Assembly (NCBI GenBank): GCA_032718475.1
Contig: JAUCBJ010002810.1
Span: 1-38,664, forward strand
Direction of reading: 5' to 3'
From: Nemertoderma westbladi
Lineage: Eukaryota; Xenacoelomorpha; Nemertodermatida; Nemertodermatidae
DNA length: 38,664 bases
The first letter of the stretch is position 1. The number at the start of each line of letters is the position of its first letter. Positions 11,801 through 23,469 of the stretch are shown one piece after another. Below the pieces are notes generated by a model. The model was not told the DNA's origin and made no database searches. It worked only from the letters and a program-made list of their open reading frames with translations. The position numbers and the translations under genes were made by a program.

Positions 11801-14800
11801 GCTGTGAGTAACAGAATAAACAGATACAGAGCTGTGAGTAACAGAATAAACAGATACAGAGTTGTGTGTAACAGAATAAACAGATACAGAGCTGTGTGTA
11901 ACAGAATAAACAGATACAGAGTTGTGTGTAACAGAATAAACAGATACAGAGTTGTGTGTAACAGAATAAACAGATACAGAGTTGTGTGTAACAGAATAAA
12001 CAGATACAGAGCTGTGAGTAACAGAATAAACAGATACAGAGCTGTGTGTAACAGAATAAACAGATACAGAGTTGTGTGTAACAGAATAAACAGATACAGA
12101 GCTGTGAGTAACAGAATAAACAGATACAGAGTTGTGTGTAACAGAATAAACAGATACAGAGCTGTGTGTAACAGAATAAACAGATACAGAGTTGTGTGTA
12201 ACAGAATAAACAGATACAGAGCTGTGAGTAACAGAATAAACAGATACAGAGCTGTGTGTAACAGAATAAACAGATACAGAGCTGTGAGTAACAGAATAAA
12301 CAGATACAGAGCTGTGAGTAACAGAATAAACAGATACAGAGTTGTGAGTAACAGAATAAACAGATACAGAGCTGTGAGTAACAGAATAAACAGAGCTGTG
12401 AGTAACAGAATAAACAGATACAGAGCTGTGAGTAACAGAATAAACAGAGCTGTGAGTAACAGAATAAACAGATACAGAGCTGTGAGTAACAGAATAAACA
12501 GAGCTGTGAGTAACAGAATAAACAGATACAGAGCTGTGTGTAACAGAATAAACAGATACAGAGTTGTGTGTAACAGAATAAACAGATACAGAGTTGTGAG
12601 TAACAGAATAAACAGATACAGAGCTGTGAGTAACAGAATAAACAGAGCTGTGAGTAACAGAATAAACAGAGCTGTGAGTAACAGAATAAACAGATACAGA
12701 GCTGTGTGTAACAGAATAAACAGATACAGAGCTGTGTGTAACAGAATAAACAGATACAGAGCTGTGTGTAACAGAATAAACAGATACAGAGTTGTGTGTA
12801 ACAGAATAAACAGATACAGAGTTGTGAGTAACAGAATAAATAGATACAGAGCTGTGAGTAACAGAATAAACAGATACAGAGTTGTGTGTAACAGAATAAA
12901 CAGATACAGAGCTGTGAGTAACAGAATAAACAGAGCTGTGAGTAACAGAATAAACAGATACAGAGCTGTGTGTAACAGAATAAACAGATACAGAGCTGTG
13001 TGTAACAGAATAAACAGATACAGAGCTGTGTGTAACAGAATAAACAGATACAGAGTTGTGTGTAACAGAATAAACAGATACAGAGTTGTGAGTAACAGAA
13101 TAAATAGATACAGAGCTGTGAGTAACAGAATAAACAGATACAGAGCTGTGTGTAACAGAATAAACAGATACAGAGCTGTGAGTAACATAATAAACAGATA
13201 CAGAGCTGTGTGTAACAGAATAAACAGATACAGAGTTGTGTGTAACAGAATAAACAGATACAGAGTTGTGTGTAACAGAATAAACAGATACAGAGTTGTG
13301 TGTAACAGAATAAACAGATACAGAGCTGTGAGTAACAGAATAAACAGATACAGAGCTGTGTGTAACAGAATAAACAGATACAGAGTTGTGTGTAACAGAA
13401 TAAACAGATACAGAGCTGTGAGTAACAGAATAAACAGATACAGAGTTGTGAGTAACACAATAAACAGATACAGAGCTGTGAGTAACAGAATAAACAGATA
13501 CAGAGCTGTGAGTAACAGAATAAACAGATACAGAGCTGTGTGTAACAGAATAAACAGATACAGAGTTGTGTGTAACAGAATAAACAGATACAGAGCTGTG
13601 AGTAACAGAATAAACAGATACAGAGCTGTGTGTAACAGAATAAACAGATACAGAGCTGTGTGTAACAGAATAAACAGATACAGAGTTGTGTGTAACAGAA
13701 TAAACAGATACAGAGTTGTGTGTAACAGAATAAACAGATACAGAGCTGTGTGTAACAGAATAAACAGATACAGAGTTGTGAGTAACAGAATAAACAGATA
13801 CAGAGCTGTGAGTAACAGAATAAACAGATACAGAGTTGTGTGTAACAGAATAAACAGATACAGAGTTGTGTGTAACAGAATAAACAGATACAGAGCTGTG
13901 AGTAACAGAATAAACAGAAACAGAGCTGTGTGTAACAGAATAAACAGATACAGAGCTGTGTGTAACAGAATAAACAGATACAGAGTTGTGAGTAACAGAA
14001 TAAACAGATACAGAGTTGTGAGTAACACAATAAACAGATACAGAGTTGTGAGTAACAGAATAAACAGATACAGAGCTGTGAGTAACAGAATAAACAGAGC
14101 TGTGAGTAACAGAATAAATAGATACAGAGCTGTGTGTAACAGAATAAACAGATACAGAGCTGTGTGTAACAGAATAAACAGATACAGAGCTGTGTGTAAC
14201 AGAATAAACAGATACAGAGTTGTGTGTAACAGAATAAACAGATACAGAGCTGTGAGTAACAGAATAAACAGATACAGAGCTGTGAGTAACACAATAAACA
14301 GAAACAGAGCTGTGTGTAACAGAATAAACAGATACAGAGTTGTGTGTAACAGAATAAACAGATACAGAGTTGTGTGTAACAGAATAAACAGATACAGAGT
14401 TGTGTGTAACAGAATAAACAGATACAGAGTTGTGTGTAACAGAATAAACAGATACAGAGCTGTGTGTAACAGAATAAACAGATACAGAGTTGTGAGTAAC
14501 AGAATAAACAGATACAGAGCTGTGTGTAACAGAATAAACAGATACAGAGTTGTGAGTAACAGAATAAACAGATACAGAGCTGTGAGTAACAGAATAAACA
14601 GATACAGAGTTGTGTGTAACAGAATAAACAGATACAGAGTTGTGAGTAACACAATAAACAGATACAGAGTTGTGAGTAACAGAATAAACAGATACAGAGC
14701 TGTGAGTAACAGAATAAACAGAGCTGTGAGTAACAGAATAAATAGATACAGAGCTGTGTGTAACAGAATAAACAGATACAGAGCTGTGTGTAACAGAATA

Positions 14801-17800
14801 AACAGATACAGAGCTGTGTGTAACAGAATAAACAGATACAGAGTTGTGTGTAACAGAATAAACAGATACAGAGCTGTGAGTAACAGAATAAACAGATACA
14901 GAGCTGTGAGTAACACAATAAACAGAAACAGAGCTGTGTGTAACAGAATAAACAGATACAGAGTTGTGTGTAACAGAATAAACAGATACAGAGTTGTGTG
15001 TAACAGAATAAACAGATACAGAGTTGTGTGTAACAGAATAAACAGATACAGAGTTGTGTGTAACAGAATAAACAGATACAGAGCTGTGAGTAACAGAATA
15101 AACAGAAACAGAGCTGTGTGTAACAGAATAAACAGATACAGAGTTGTGTGTAACAGAATAAACAGATACAGAGTTGTGTGTAACAGAATAAACAGATACA
15201 GAGTTGTGTGTAACAGAATAAACAGATACAGAGTTGTGTGTAACAGAATAAACAGATACAGAGTTGTGTGTAACAGAATAAACAGATACAGAGTTGTGTG
15301 TAACAGAATAAACAGATACAGAGCTGTGAGTAACAGAATGAACAGAAACAGAGCTGTGTGTAACAGAATAAACAGATACAGAGCTGTGAGTAACAGAATA
15401 AACAGATACAGAGCTGTGAGTAACAGAATAAACAGATACAGAGCTGTGTGTAACAGAATAAACAGATACAGAGCTGTGAGTAACAGAATGAACAGAAACA
15501 GAGCTGTGTGTAACAGAATAAACAGATACAGAGCTGTGAGTAACAGAATAAACAGATACAGAGTTGTGAGTAACAGAATAAACAGATACAGAGTTGTGTG
15601 TAACAGAATAAACAGATACAGAGCTGTGTGTAACAGAATAAACAGATACAGAGCTGTGAGTAACAGAATAAACAGATACAGAGCTGTGAGTAACAGAATA
15701 AACAGATACAGAGTTGTGTGTAACAGAATAAACAGATACAGAGCTGTGTGTAACAGAATAAACAGATACAGAGCTGTGAGTAACAGAATAAACAGATACA
15801 GAGTTGTGAGTAACAGAATAAACAGATACAGAGCTGTGAGTAACAGAATAAACAGATACAGAGTTGTGAGTAACAGAATAAACAGAGCTGTGAGTAACAG
15901 AATAAACAGATACAGAGCTGTGTGTAACAGAATGAACAGAAACAGAGCTGTGTGTAACAGAATGAACAGAAACAGAGCTGTGTGTAACAGAATAAACAGA
16001 TACAGAGCTGTGTGTAACAGAATAAACAGATACAGAGCTGTGTGTAACAGAATAAACAGATACAGAGCTGTGAGTAACAGAATAAACAGATACAGAGTTG
16101 TGAGTAACAGAATAAACAGATACAGAGTTGTGTGTAACAGAATAAACAGATACAGAGCTGTGTGTAACAGAATAAACAGATACAGAGTTGTGAGTAACAG
16201 AATAAACAGATACAGAGCTGTGAGTAACAGAATAAACAGATACAGAGCTGTGTGTAACAGAATAAACAGATACAGAGTTGTGTGTAACAGAATAAACAGA
16301 TACAGAGCTGTGAGTAACAGAATAAACAGATACAGAGTTGTGAGTAACAGAATAAACAGATACAGAGTTGTGTGTAACAGAATAAACAGATACAGAGTTG
16401 TGAGTAACAGAATAAACAGATACAGAGCTGTGTGTAACAGAATAAACAGATACAGAGCTGTGAGTAACAGAATGAACAGATACAGAGCTGTGTGTAACAG
16501 AATAAACAGATACAGAGCTGTGTGTAACAGAATAAACAGATACAGAGTTGTGAGTAACAGAATAAACAGATACAGAGCTGTGTGTAACAGAATAAACAGA
16601 TACAGAGCTGTGAGTAACAGAATAAACAGATACAGAGTTGTGAGTAACAGAATAAACAGATACAGAGTTGTGTGTAACAGAATAAACAGATACAGAGCTG
16701 TGTGTAACAGAATAAACAGATACAGAGTTGTGAGTAACAGAATAAACAGATACAGAGCTGTGAGTAACAGAATAAACAGATACAGAGCTGTGAGTAACAG
16801 AATAAACAGATACAGAGCTGTGAGTAACAGAATAAACAGATACAGAGCTGTGTGTAACAGAATAAACAGATACAGAGTTGTGTGTAACAGAATGAACAGA
16901 AACAGAGCTGTGTGTAACAGAATGAACAGAAACAGAGCTGTGTGTAACAGAATAAACAGATACAGAGCTGTGTGTAACAGAATAAACAGATACAGAGCTG
17001 TGAGTAACAGAATAAACAGATACAGAGCTGTGTGTAACAGAATAAACAGATACAGAGCTGTGTGTAACAGAATGAACAGAAACAGAGCTGTGTGTAACAG
17101 AATGAACAGAAACAGAGCTGTGTGTAACAGAATAAACAGATACAGAGCTGTGTGTAACAGAATAAACAGATACAGAGCTGTGTGTAACAGAATAAACAGA
17201 TACAGAGCTGTGTGTAACAGAATGAACAGAAACAGAGCTGTGTGTAACAGAATAAACAGATACAGAGCTGTGAGTAACAGAATGAACAGAAACAGAGCTG
17301 TGTGTAACAGAATAAACAGATACAGAGCTGTGTGTAACAGAATAAACAGATACAGAGCTGTGTGTAACAGAATAAACAGATACAGAGTTGTGTGTAACAG
17401 AATAAACAGATACAGAGTTGTGTGTAACAGAATAAACAGATACAGAGCTGTGAGTAACAGAATGAACAGAAACAGAGCTGTGTGTAACAGAATAAACAGA
17501 TACAGAGTTGTGTGTAACAGAATAAACAGATACAGAGTTGTGTGTAACAGAATAAACAGATACAGAGTTGTGTGTAACAGAATAAACAGATACAGAGCTG
17601 TGAGTAACAGAATGAACAGAAACAGAGCTGTGTGTAACAGAATAAACAGATACAGAGTTGTGTGTAACAGAATAAACAGATACAGAGTTGTGTGTAACAG
17701 AATAAACAGATACAGAGTTGTGTGTAACAGAATAAACAGATACAGAGTTGTGTGTAACAGAATAAACAGATACAGAGCTGTGAGTAACAGAATGAACAGA

Positions 17801-20800
17801 AACAGAGCTGTGTGTAACAGAATAAACAGATACAGAGCTGTGTGTAACAGAATAAACAGATACAGAGTTGTGAGTAACAGAATAAACAGATACAGAGCTG
17901 TGAGTAACAGAATAAACAGATACAGAGTTGTGTGTAACAGAATAAACAGATACAGAGCTGTGAGTAACAGAATGAACAGAAACAGAGCTGTGTGTAACAG
18001 AATAAACAGATACAGAGTTGTGTGTAACAGAATAAACAGATACAGAGCTGTGAGTAACAGAATGAACAGAAACAGAGCTGTGTGTAACAGAATAAACAGA
18101 TACAGAGCTGTGTGTAACAGAATAAACAGATACAGAGTTGTGAGTAACAGAATAAACAGATACAGAGCTGTGAGTAACAGAATAAACAGATACAGAGTTG
18201 TGTGTAACAGAATAAACAGATACAGAGCTGTGAGTAACAGAATGAACAGAAACAGAGCTGTGTGTAACAGAATAAACAGATACAGAGCTGTGTGTAACAG
18301 AATAAACAGATACAGAGTTGTGTGTAACAGAATAAACAGATACAGAGCTGTGAGTAACAGAATGAACAGAAACAGAGCTGTGTGTAACAGAATAAACAGA
18401 TACAGAGTTGTGTGTAACAGAATAAACAGATACAGAGTTGTGTGTAACAGAATAAACAGATACAGAGTTGTGTGTAACAGAATAAACAGATACAGAGCTG
18501 TGAGTAACAGAATGAACAGAAACAGAGCTGTGTGTAACAGAATAAACAGATACAGAGTTGTGTGTAACAGAATAAACAGATACAGAGTTGTGTGTAACAG
18601 AATAAACAGATACAGAGTTGTGTGTAACAGAATAAACAGATACAGAGTTGTGTGTAACAGAATAAACAGATACAGAGCTGTGAGTAACAGAATGAACAGA
18701 AACAGAGCTGTGTGTAACAGAATAAACAGATACAGAGCTGTGTGTAACAGAATAAACAGATACAGAGTTGTGAGTAACAGAATAAACAGATACAGAGCTG
18801 TGAGTAACAGAATAAACAGATACAGAGCTGTGAGTAACAGAATAAACAGATACAGAGCTGTGTGTAACAGAATAAACAGATACAGAGTTGTGAGTAACAG
18901 AATAAACAGATACAGAGCTGTGTGTAACAGAATAAACAGATACAGAGTTGTGAGTAACAGAATAAACAGATACAGAGCTGTGAGTAACAGAATAAACAGA
19001 GCTGTGTGTAACAGAATAAACAGATACAGAGCTGTGAGTAACAGAATAAACAGAGCTGTGTGTAACAGAATAAACAGATACAGAGCTGTGAGTAACAGAA
19101 TAAACAGATACAGAGCTGTGAGTAACAGAATAAACAGAGCTGTGAGTAACAGAATAAACAGATACAGAGCTGTGAGTAACAGAATAAACAGAGCTGTGAG
19201 TAACAGAATAAACAGATACAGAGCTGTGAGTAACAGAATAAACAGATACAGAGCTGTGAGTAACAGAATAAACAGATACAGAGCTGTGAGTAACAGAATA
19301 AACAGATACAGAGTTGTGAGTAACAGAATAAACAGATACAGAGCTGTGAGTAACAGAATAAACAGTTACAGAGTTGTGAGTAACAGAATAAACAGATACA
19401 GAGTTGTGAGTAACAGAATAAACAGATACAGAGCTGTGAGTAACAGAATAAACAGATACAGAGTTGTGAGTAACAGAATAAACAGATACAGAGCTGTGAG
19501 TAACAGAATAAACAGATACAGAGCTGTGAGTAACAGAATAAACAGATACAGAGCTGTGAGTAACAGAATAAACAGATACAGAGTTGTGTGTAACAGAATA
19601 AACAGATACAGAGTTGTGTGTAACAGAATAAACAGATACAGAGCTGTGAGTAACAGAATGAACAGAAACAGAGCTGTGTGTAACAGAATAAACAGATACA
19701 GAGTTGTGTGTAACAGAATAAACAGATACAGAGTTGTGTGTAACAGAATAAACAGATACAGAGTTGTGTGTAACAGAATAAACAGATACAGAGTTGTGTG
19801 TAACAGAATAAACAGATACAGAGCTGTGAGTAACAGAATGAACAGAAACAGAGCTGTGTGTAACAGAATAAACAGATACAGAGCTGTGTGTAACAGAATA
19901 AACAGATACAGAGTTGTGAGTAACAGAATAAACAGATACAGAGCTGTGAGTAACAGAATAAACAGATACAGAGCTGTGAGTAACAGAATAAACAGATACA
20001 GAGCTGTGTGTAACAGAATAAACAGATACAGAGTTGTGAGTAACAGAATAAACAGAGCTGTGAGTAACAGAATAAACAGATACAGAGCTGTGAGTAACAG
20101 AATAAACAGAGCTGTGAGTAACAGAATAAACAGATACAGAGCTGTGAGTAACAGAATAAACAGAGCTGTGAGTAACAGAATAAACAGATACAGAGCTGTG
20201 AGTAACAGAATAAACAGATACAGAGCTGTGAGTAACAGAATAAACAGATACAGAGCTGTGAGTAACAGAATAAACAGATACAGAGTTGTGAGTAACAGAA
20301 TAAACAGATACAGAGCTGTGAGTAACAGAATAAACAGTTACAGAGTTGTGAGTAACAGAATAAACAGATACAGAGTTGTGAGTAACAGAATAAACAGATA
20401 CAGAGCTGTGAGTAACAGAATAAACAGATACAGAGTTGTGAGTAACAGAATAAACAGATACAGAGCTGTGAGTAACAGAATAAACAGATACAGAGCTGTG
20501 AGTAACAGAATAAACAGATACAGAGCTGTGAGTAACAGAATAAACAGATACAGAGCTGTGAGTAACAGAATAAACAGATACAGAGCTGTGAGTAACAGAA
20601 TAAACAGATACAGAGCTGTGAGTAACAGAATAAACAGATACAGAGCTGTGAGTAACAGAATAAACAGATACAGAGCTGTGAGTAACAGAATAAACAGATA
20701 CAGAGCTGTGAGTAACAGAATAAACAGATACAGAGCTGTGATTAACAGAATAAATAGATACAGAGTTGTGAGTAACAGAATAAACAGATACAGAGCTGTG

Positions 20801-21344
20801 AGTAACAGAATAAACAGATACAGAGCTGTGAGTAACAGAATAAACAGATACAGAGCTGTGAGTAACAGAATAAACAGATACAGAGCTGTGAGTAACAGAA
20901 TAAACAGATACAGAGTTGTGAGTAACAGAATAAACAGATACAGAGTTGTGTGTAACAGAATAAACAGATACAGAGCTGTGATTAACAGAATAAATAGATA
21001 CAGAGCTGTGAGTAACAGAATAAACAGATACAGAGTTGTGAGTAACAGAATAAACAGATACAGAGCTGTGAGTAACAGAATAAACAGATACAGAGCTGTG
21101 ATTAACAGAATAAATAGATACAGAGCTGTGAGTAACAGAATAAACAGATACAGAGTTGTGTGTAACAGAATAAACAGATACAGAGCTGTGTGTAACAGAA
21201 TAAACAGATACAGAGCTGTGAGTAACAGAATAAACAGATACAGAGTTGTGAGTAACAGAATAAACAGATACAGAGCTGTGTGTAACAGAATAAACAGATA
21301 CAGAGCTGTGAGTAACAGAATAAACAGATACAGAGTTGTGTGTA
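5864..21344 (-). repeat. 15.5-kb minisatellite built from the PAK 3' splice site
   Basis: About 520 head-to-tail units fill the last PAK intron. On the minus strand a typical 30-bp unit is CTCTGTATCTG followed by TTTATTCTGTTACTCACAG. That is the first bases of the last PAK exon (AGCGCTGTATCTG) joined to its own intron end (TTTATTCTGTTACACAG). About 31 units are 24 bp, lacking 6 bp (plus-strand ATACAG), and occur only from about 8.7 kb onward. Two common alternatives dominate: plus-strand GCTGTG or GTTGTG, and GTGAGTAAC or GTGTGTAAC. Rare variants mark subfamilies, for example AATGAACAGAAACAG, AACATAATAAAC, GTGATTAAC and CAGTTACAG. The array starts at the exon edge and ends at about 21344, where the last unit runs into unrelated sequence (aatgctcccattt). 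Confidence 0.97.
5881..5923 (-). promoter_or_regulatory. Duplicated in-phase 3' splice sites next to PAK last exon
   Basis: The two array units nearest the exon keep the exact exon-type junction tctgttacacag before AGCTCTGTATCTG, giving candidate exon starts at 5923 and 5893 besides the true one at 5863. Each is in the same phase: the first A completes Arg and the next codons read ALYL. Use of either would insert 10 or 20 residues ([10 protein letters not shown] once or twice) before the normal [11 protein letters not shown]. Whether they are used is unknown; the match to the authentic acceptor is directly visible. Confidence 0.6.
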
Positions 21345-21600
21345 ATGCTCCCATTTAACTAACAAAATTATCGTGGGGCCTTGGCGCAGGACGAATTCAG
21401 CAACCTTTACGTGTCCCACCACTACTCCAACTGTTTCCTAGTCGCCCTCAAGCGGGGACTGGAGGACTGCTTCCTCCGCCCACGCCAATTATATTATATT
21501 TCAGACTTTCGACAAACTACATGTGTACCAACTACCAAGCTTGGTTTCGTATCATTAAATATTGACGGAGTTATTAATAAGCCTTCATAAATTAGTGCGA
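21345..21600 (+). other. Coding-looking island at the far edge of the PAK array
   Basis: Just beyond the array, about 21389-21490 on the plus strand is GC-rich and reads as an open, codon-like stretch (DEFSNLYVSHHYSNCF, then LVALKRGLEDCFLRPR), preceded by ggcgcag that could act as an acceptor. It is antisense to PAK and inside its last intron. I do not recognise the family. No matching donor or further exon was found, and the open frame ends at 21590. It may be a captured exon fragment or chance. Confidence 0.3.
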
Positions 21601-21866
21601 CAGACAGACCCACTGACAGTTGAACCAACTGTAGTTGGCTAGGATGGCTCACTTCGCGGTTAGCACCACATACAGGTATCGGTAACGAATAGGCCCATGT
21701 TGATGCTCTATCGAATCATATTATAAAATTAGAGAAATTCCACCAAAAAACAATATCTAAGAATAAAACTATAGAGACATACTTGTTGCAAAGTTCATTA
21801 AAATTATATATATTGAAACTTCATCAGATTTCCAATATAGCAGCTTATAGTACCCAATACAACTCA

Positions 21867-22082
<216 letters not shown>

Positions 22083-22156
22083 TTAACGGTTATAATATTG
22101 TGAATTCCGATTCGTTGTATTTTATCCCTGTGAGATTCGAGATAAACTAGGACTCA

Positions 22157-22390
<234 letters not shown>

Positions 22391-22597
22391 TTAATTGTTA
22401 TTGAATCAACTATATATCAAACTAAAATTCTGAGAGTTATTTTGGATTTAGGAAGCTGATATACCACTCAGCATCATTAATAAATACTGTAAATTACTGT
22501 ACAATAACAAGTAATAGACTGTTTGAATAAAATCATATAATATGATTAATTCTTGATTAGCAAATAACATTGTCAAATATTTCTAAGCACGACATAC

Positions 22598-22757
22598 CGG
22601 CCAGGTACTCCATTACAACCCAGAGGTCTTCGTTGACCAGATAACTGTCAAGATAGTTGACAACATTGGCGTTCCTGTTTTCTCTCATAACAAGAATTTC
22701 GTTAATAATCAGTTCTTTTTTAGCTTGTTGTTGGAGATTCATCTGTTTTATGGCCAC
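22598..22757 (-). CDS. PAK: PAK kinase exon, N-lobe (VAIK to hinge)
   Basis: This 160-nt exon encodes 53 residues plus one base. It begins [11 protein letters not shown] and ends MEYLAG, covering kinase subdomains II-V: the ATP-anchoring Lys of VAIK, the helix C region ([14 protein letters not shown]) and the hinge ([10 protein letters not shown]). It matches group I p21-activated kinases, the Ser/Thr kinases activated by Cdc42/Rac that act on cytoskeleton and MAPK signalling. The acceptor reads ttatttctcag before GTGGCC, and the donor is GCCG followed by gtatgt. The intron enters in phase 0 and leaves after the first base of a Gly codon. The upstream exon that should carry the Gly-rich loop (GQGASG) was not found in the window. 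Family assignment is very secure; PAK1, 2 or 3 orthology cannot be decided from this part. Confidence 0.95.
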
Positions 22758-22856
22758 CTGAGAAATAACAAGATAATGATCGCTAAACTATATTAAAACG
22801 GAAAACAAACTCTCAGACATTGGCAATTGGTTAGGACATAAAAATTTGAGAGACCT

Positions 22857-23015
22857 GGCCCATGTTGAGTATACTAGACTTTTTGTTGTTATATTTCACT
22901 TTGAAGGTTACCCATGTGCATGGCCATGTGAAGGTTGTTGTGAAGGATGTTTCGAGACATCAAAATTCATCCCTCTACAGAGCGGGAAAATCGGCGCAAA
23001 TAACAGCTGATTAAT
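22857..23015. mobile_element. Short repeat fragments shared with 35.3, 36.1 and 37.2 kb
   Basis: The stretch CCCATGTTGAGTATACTAGA with TTATATTTCACTTTG (22863-22910) is a diverged copy of the 53-bp units at 37155-37280. The following AATTCATCCCTCT (22965-22977) and GCGCAAATAACAGCTGATTA (22994-23013) match the two flanks of the LINE fragment at 35277-36155, here without the insertion. This looks like a small non-autonomous repeat in its uninterrupted form. No coding potential. Confidence 0.6.
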
Positions 23016-23464
23016 CTTTATAGTTTTGGTTAGAATAACGTGTCACTGTAACCTGATCCTTTCCCTTAATTGGTTATTTAATATTGGGACGAAATAAGAT
23101 AACCAGAGCGCACGGAGGCGCAACATCCGGACAAGCCGGCATTTATTTATGTTAATTTAAAAGGGAAGTACAAAATAAAATAAAATAGCAGAAGTATATA
23201 AAATAGCACTGTTAGTAAAATAATTGATATGACATTTGAGGATAATTAAAACAGACTGCTACTACTAAGCCATTCATAATAAATGAATAAAAACAGGATC
23301 ATCTAAAAGAGCTATGCTCGTAAGTTCAGGTAAAATTACTGATTGTATTCGGTTCATTAAAGACTCAATAATTACTAGTTATAGTTCATACATGATAAAT
23401 CAAAATAGGATACGATCCAGCAATCACGTCACCCTAACTTTATTTATCCAGTTAAAATATTATT
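23016..23464. other. AT-rich spacer downstream of the LINE
   Basis: AT-rich DNA between the short repeat and the 3' end of the LINE, rich in AAATAAAATAAAATA near 23174-23188. No gene is visible on either strand. Part may be the LINE 3' UTR. Confidence 0.4.
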
Positions 23465-23469
23465 CTATC

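Noticed and set aside
5638-14916. A 3092-codon minus-strand ORF joining [10 protein letters not shown] repeats to the PAK C-terminus
   Set aside because: It starts at a GTG inside the array. The PAK frame joins the exon at 5863 with correct splice phase, so the repeat part is intron.
5850-14918. A 3022-codon minus-strand ORF of [10 protein letters not shown] repeats, a Cys-rich repeat protein
   Set aside because: This is another frame of the same array and does not lead into the PAK frame.
5864-21344. CRISPR-like array
   Set aside because: Units are contiguous with no unique spacers, and the sequence is eukaryotic.
8534-21358. A 4274-codon plus-strand ORF of [10 protein letters not shown] repeats as a giant repeat protein gene
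   Set aside because: It is the antisense of the splice-site minisatellite; openness follows from 30/24-bp units. No promoter, splice or non-repeat domain supports a gene. The possibility of translation is kept only as a question.
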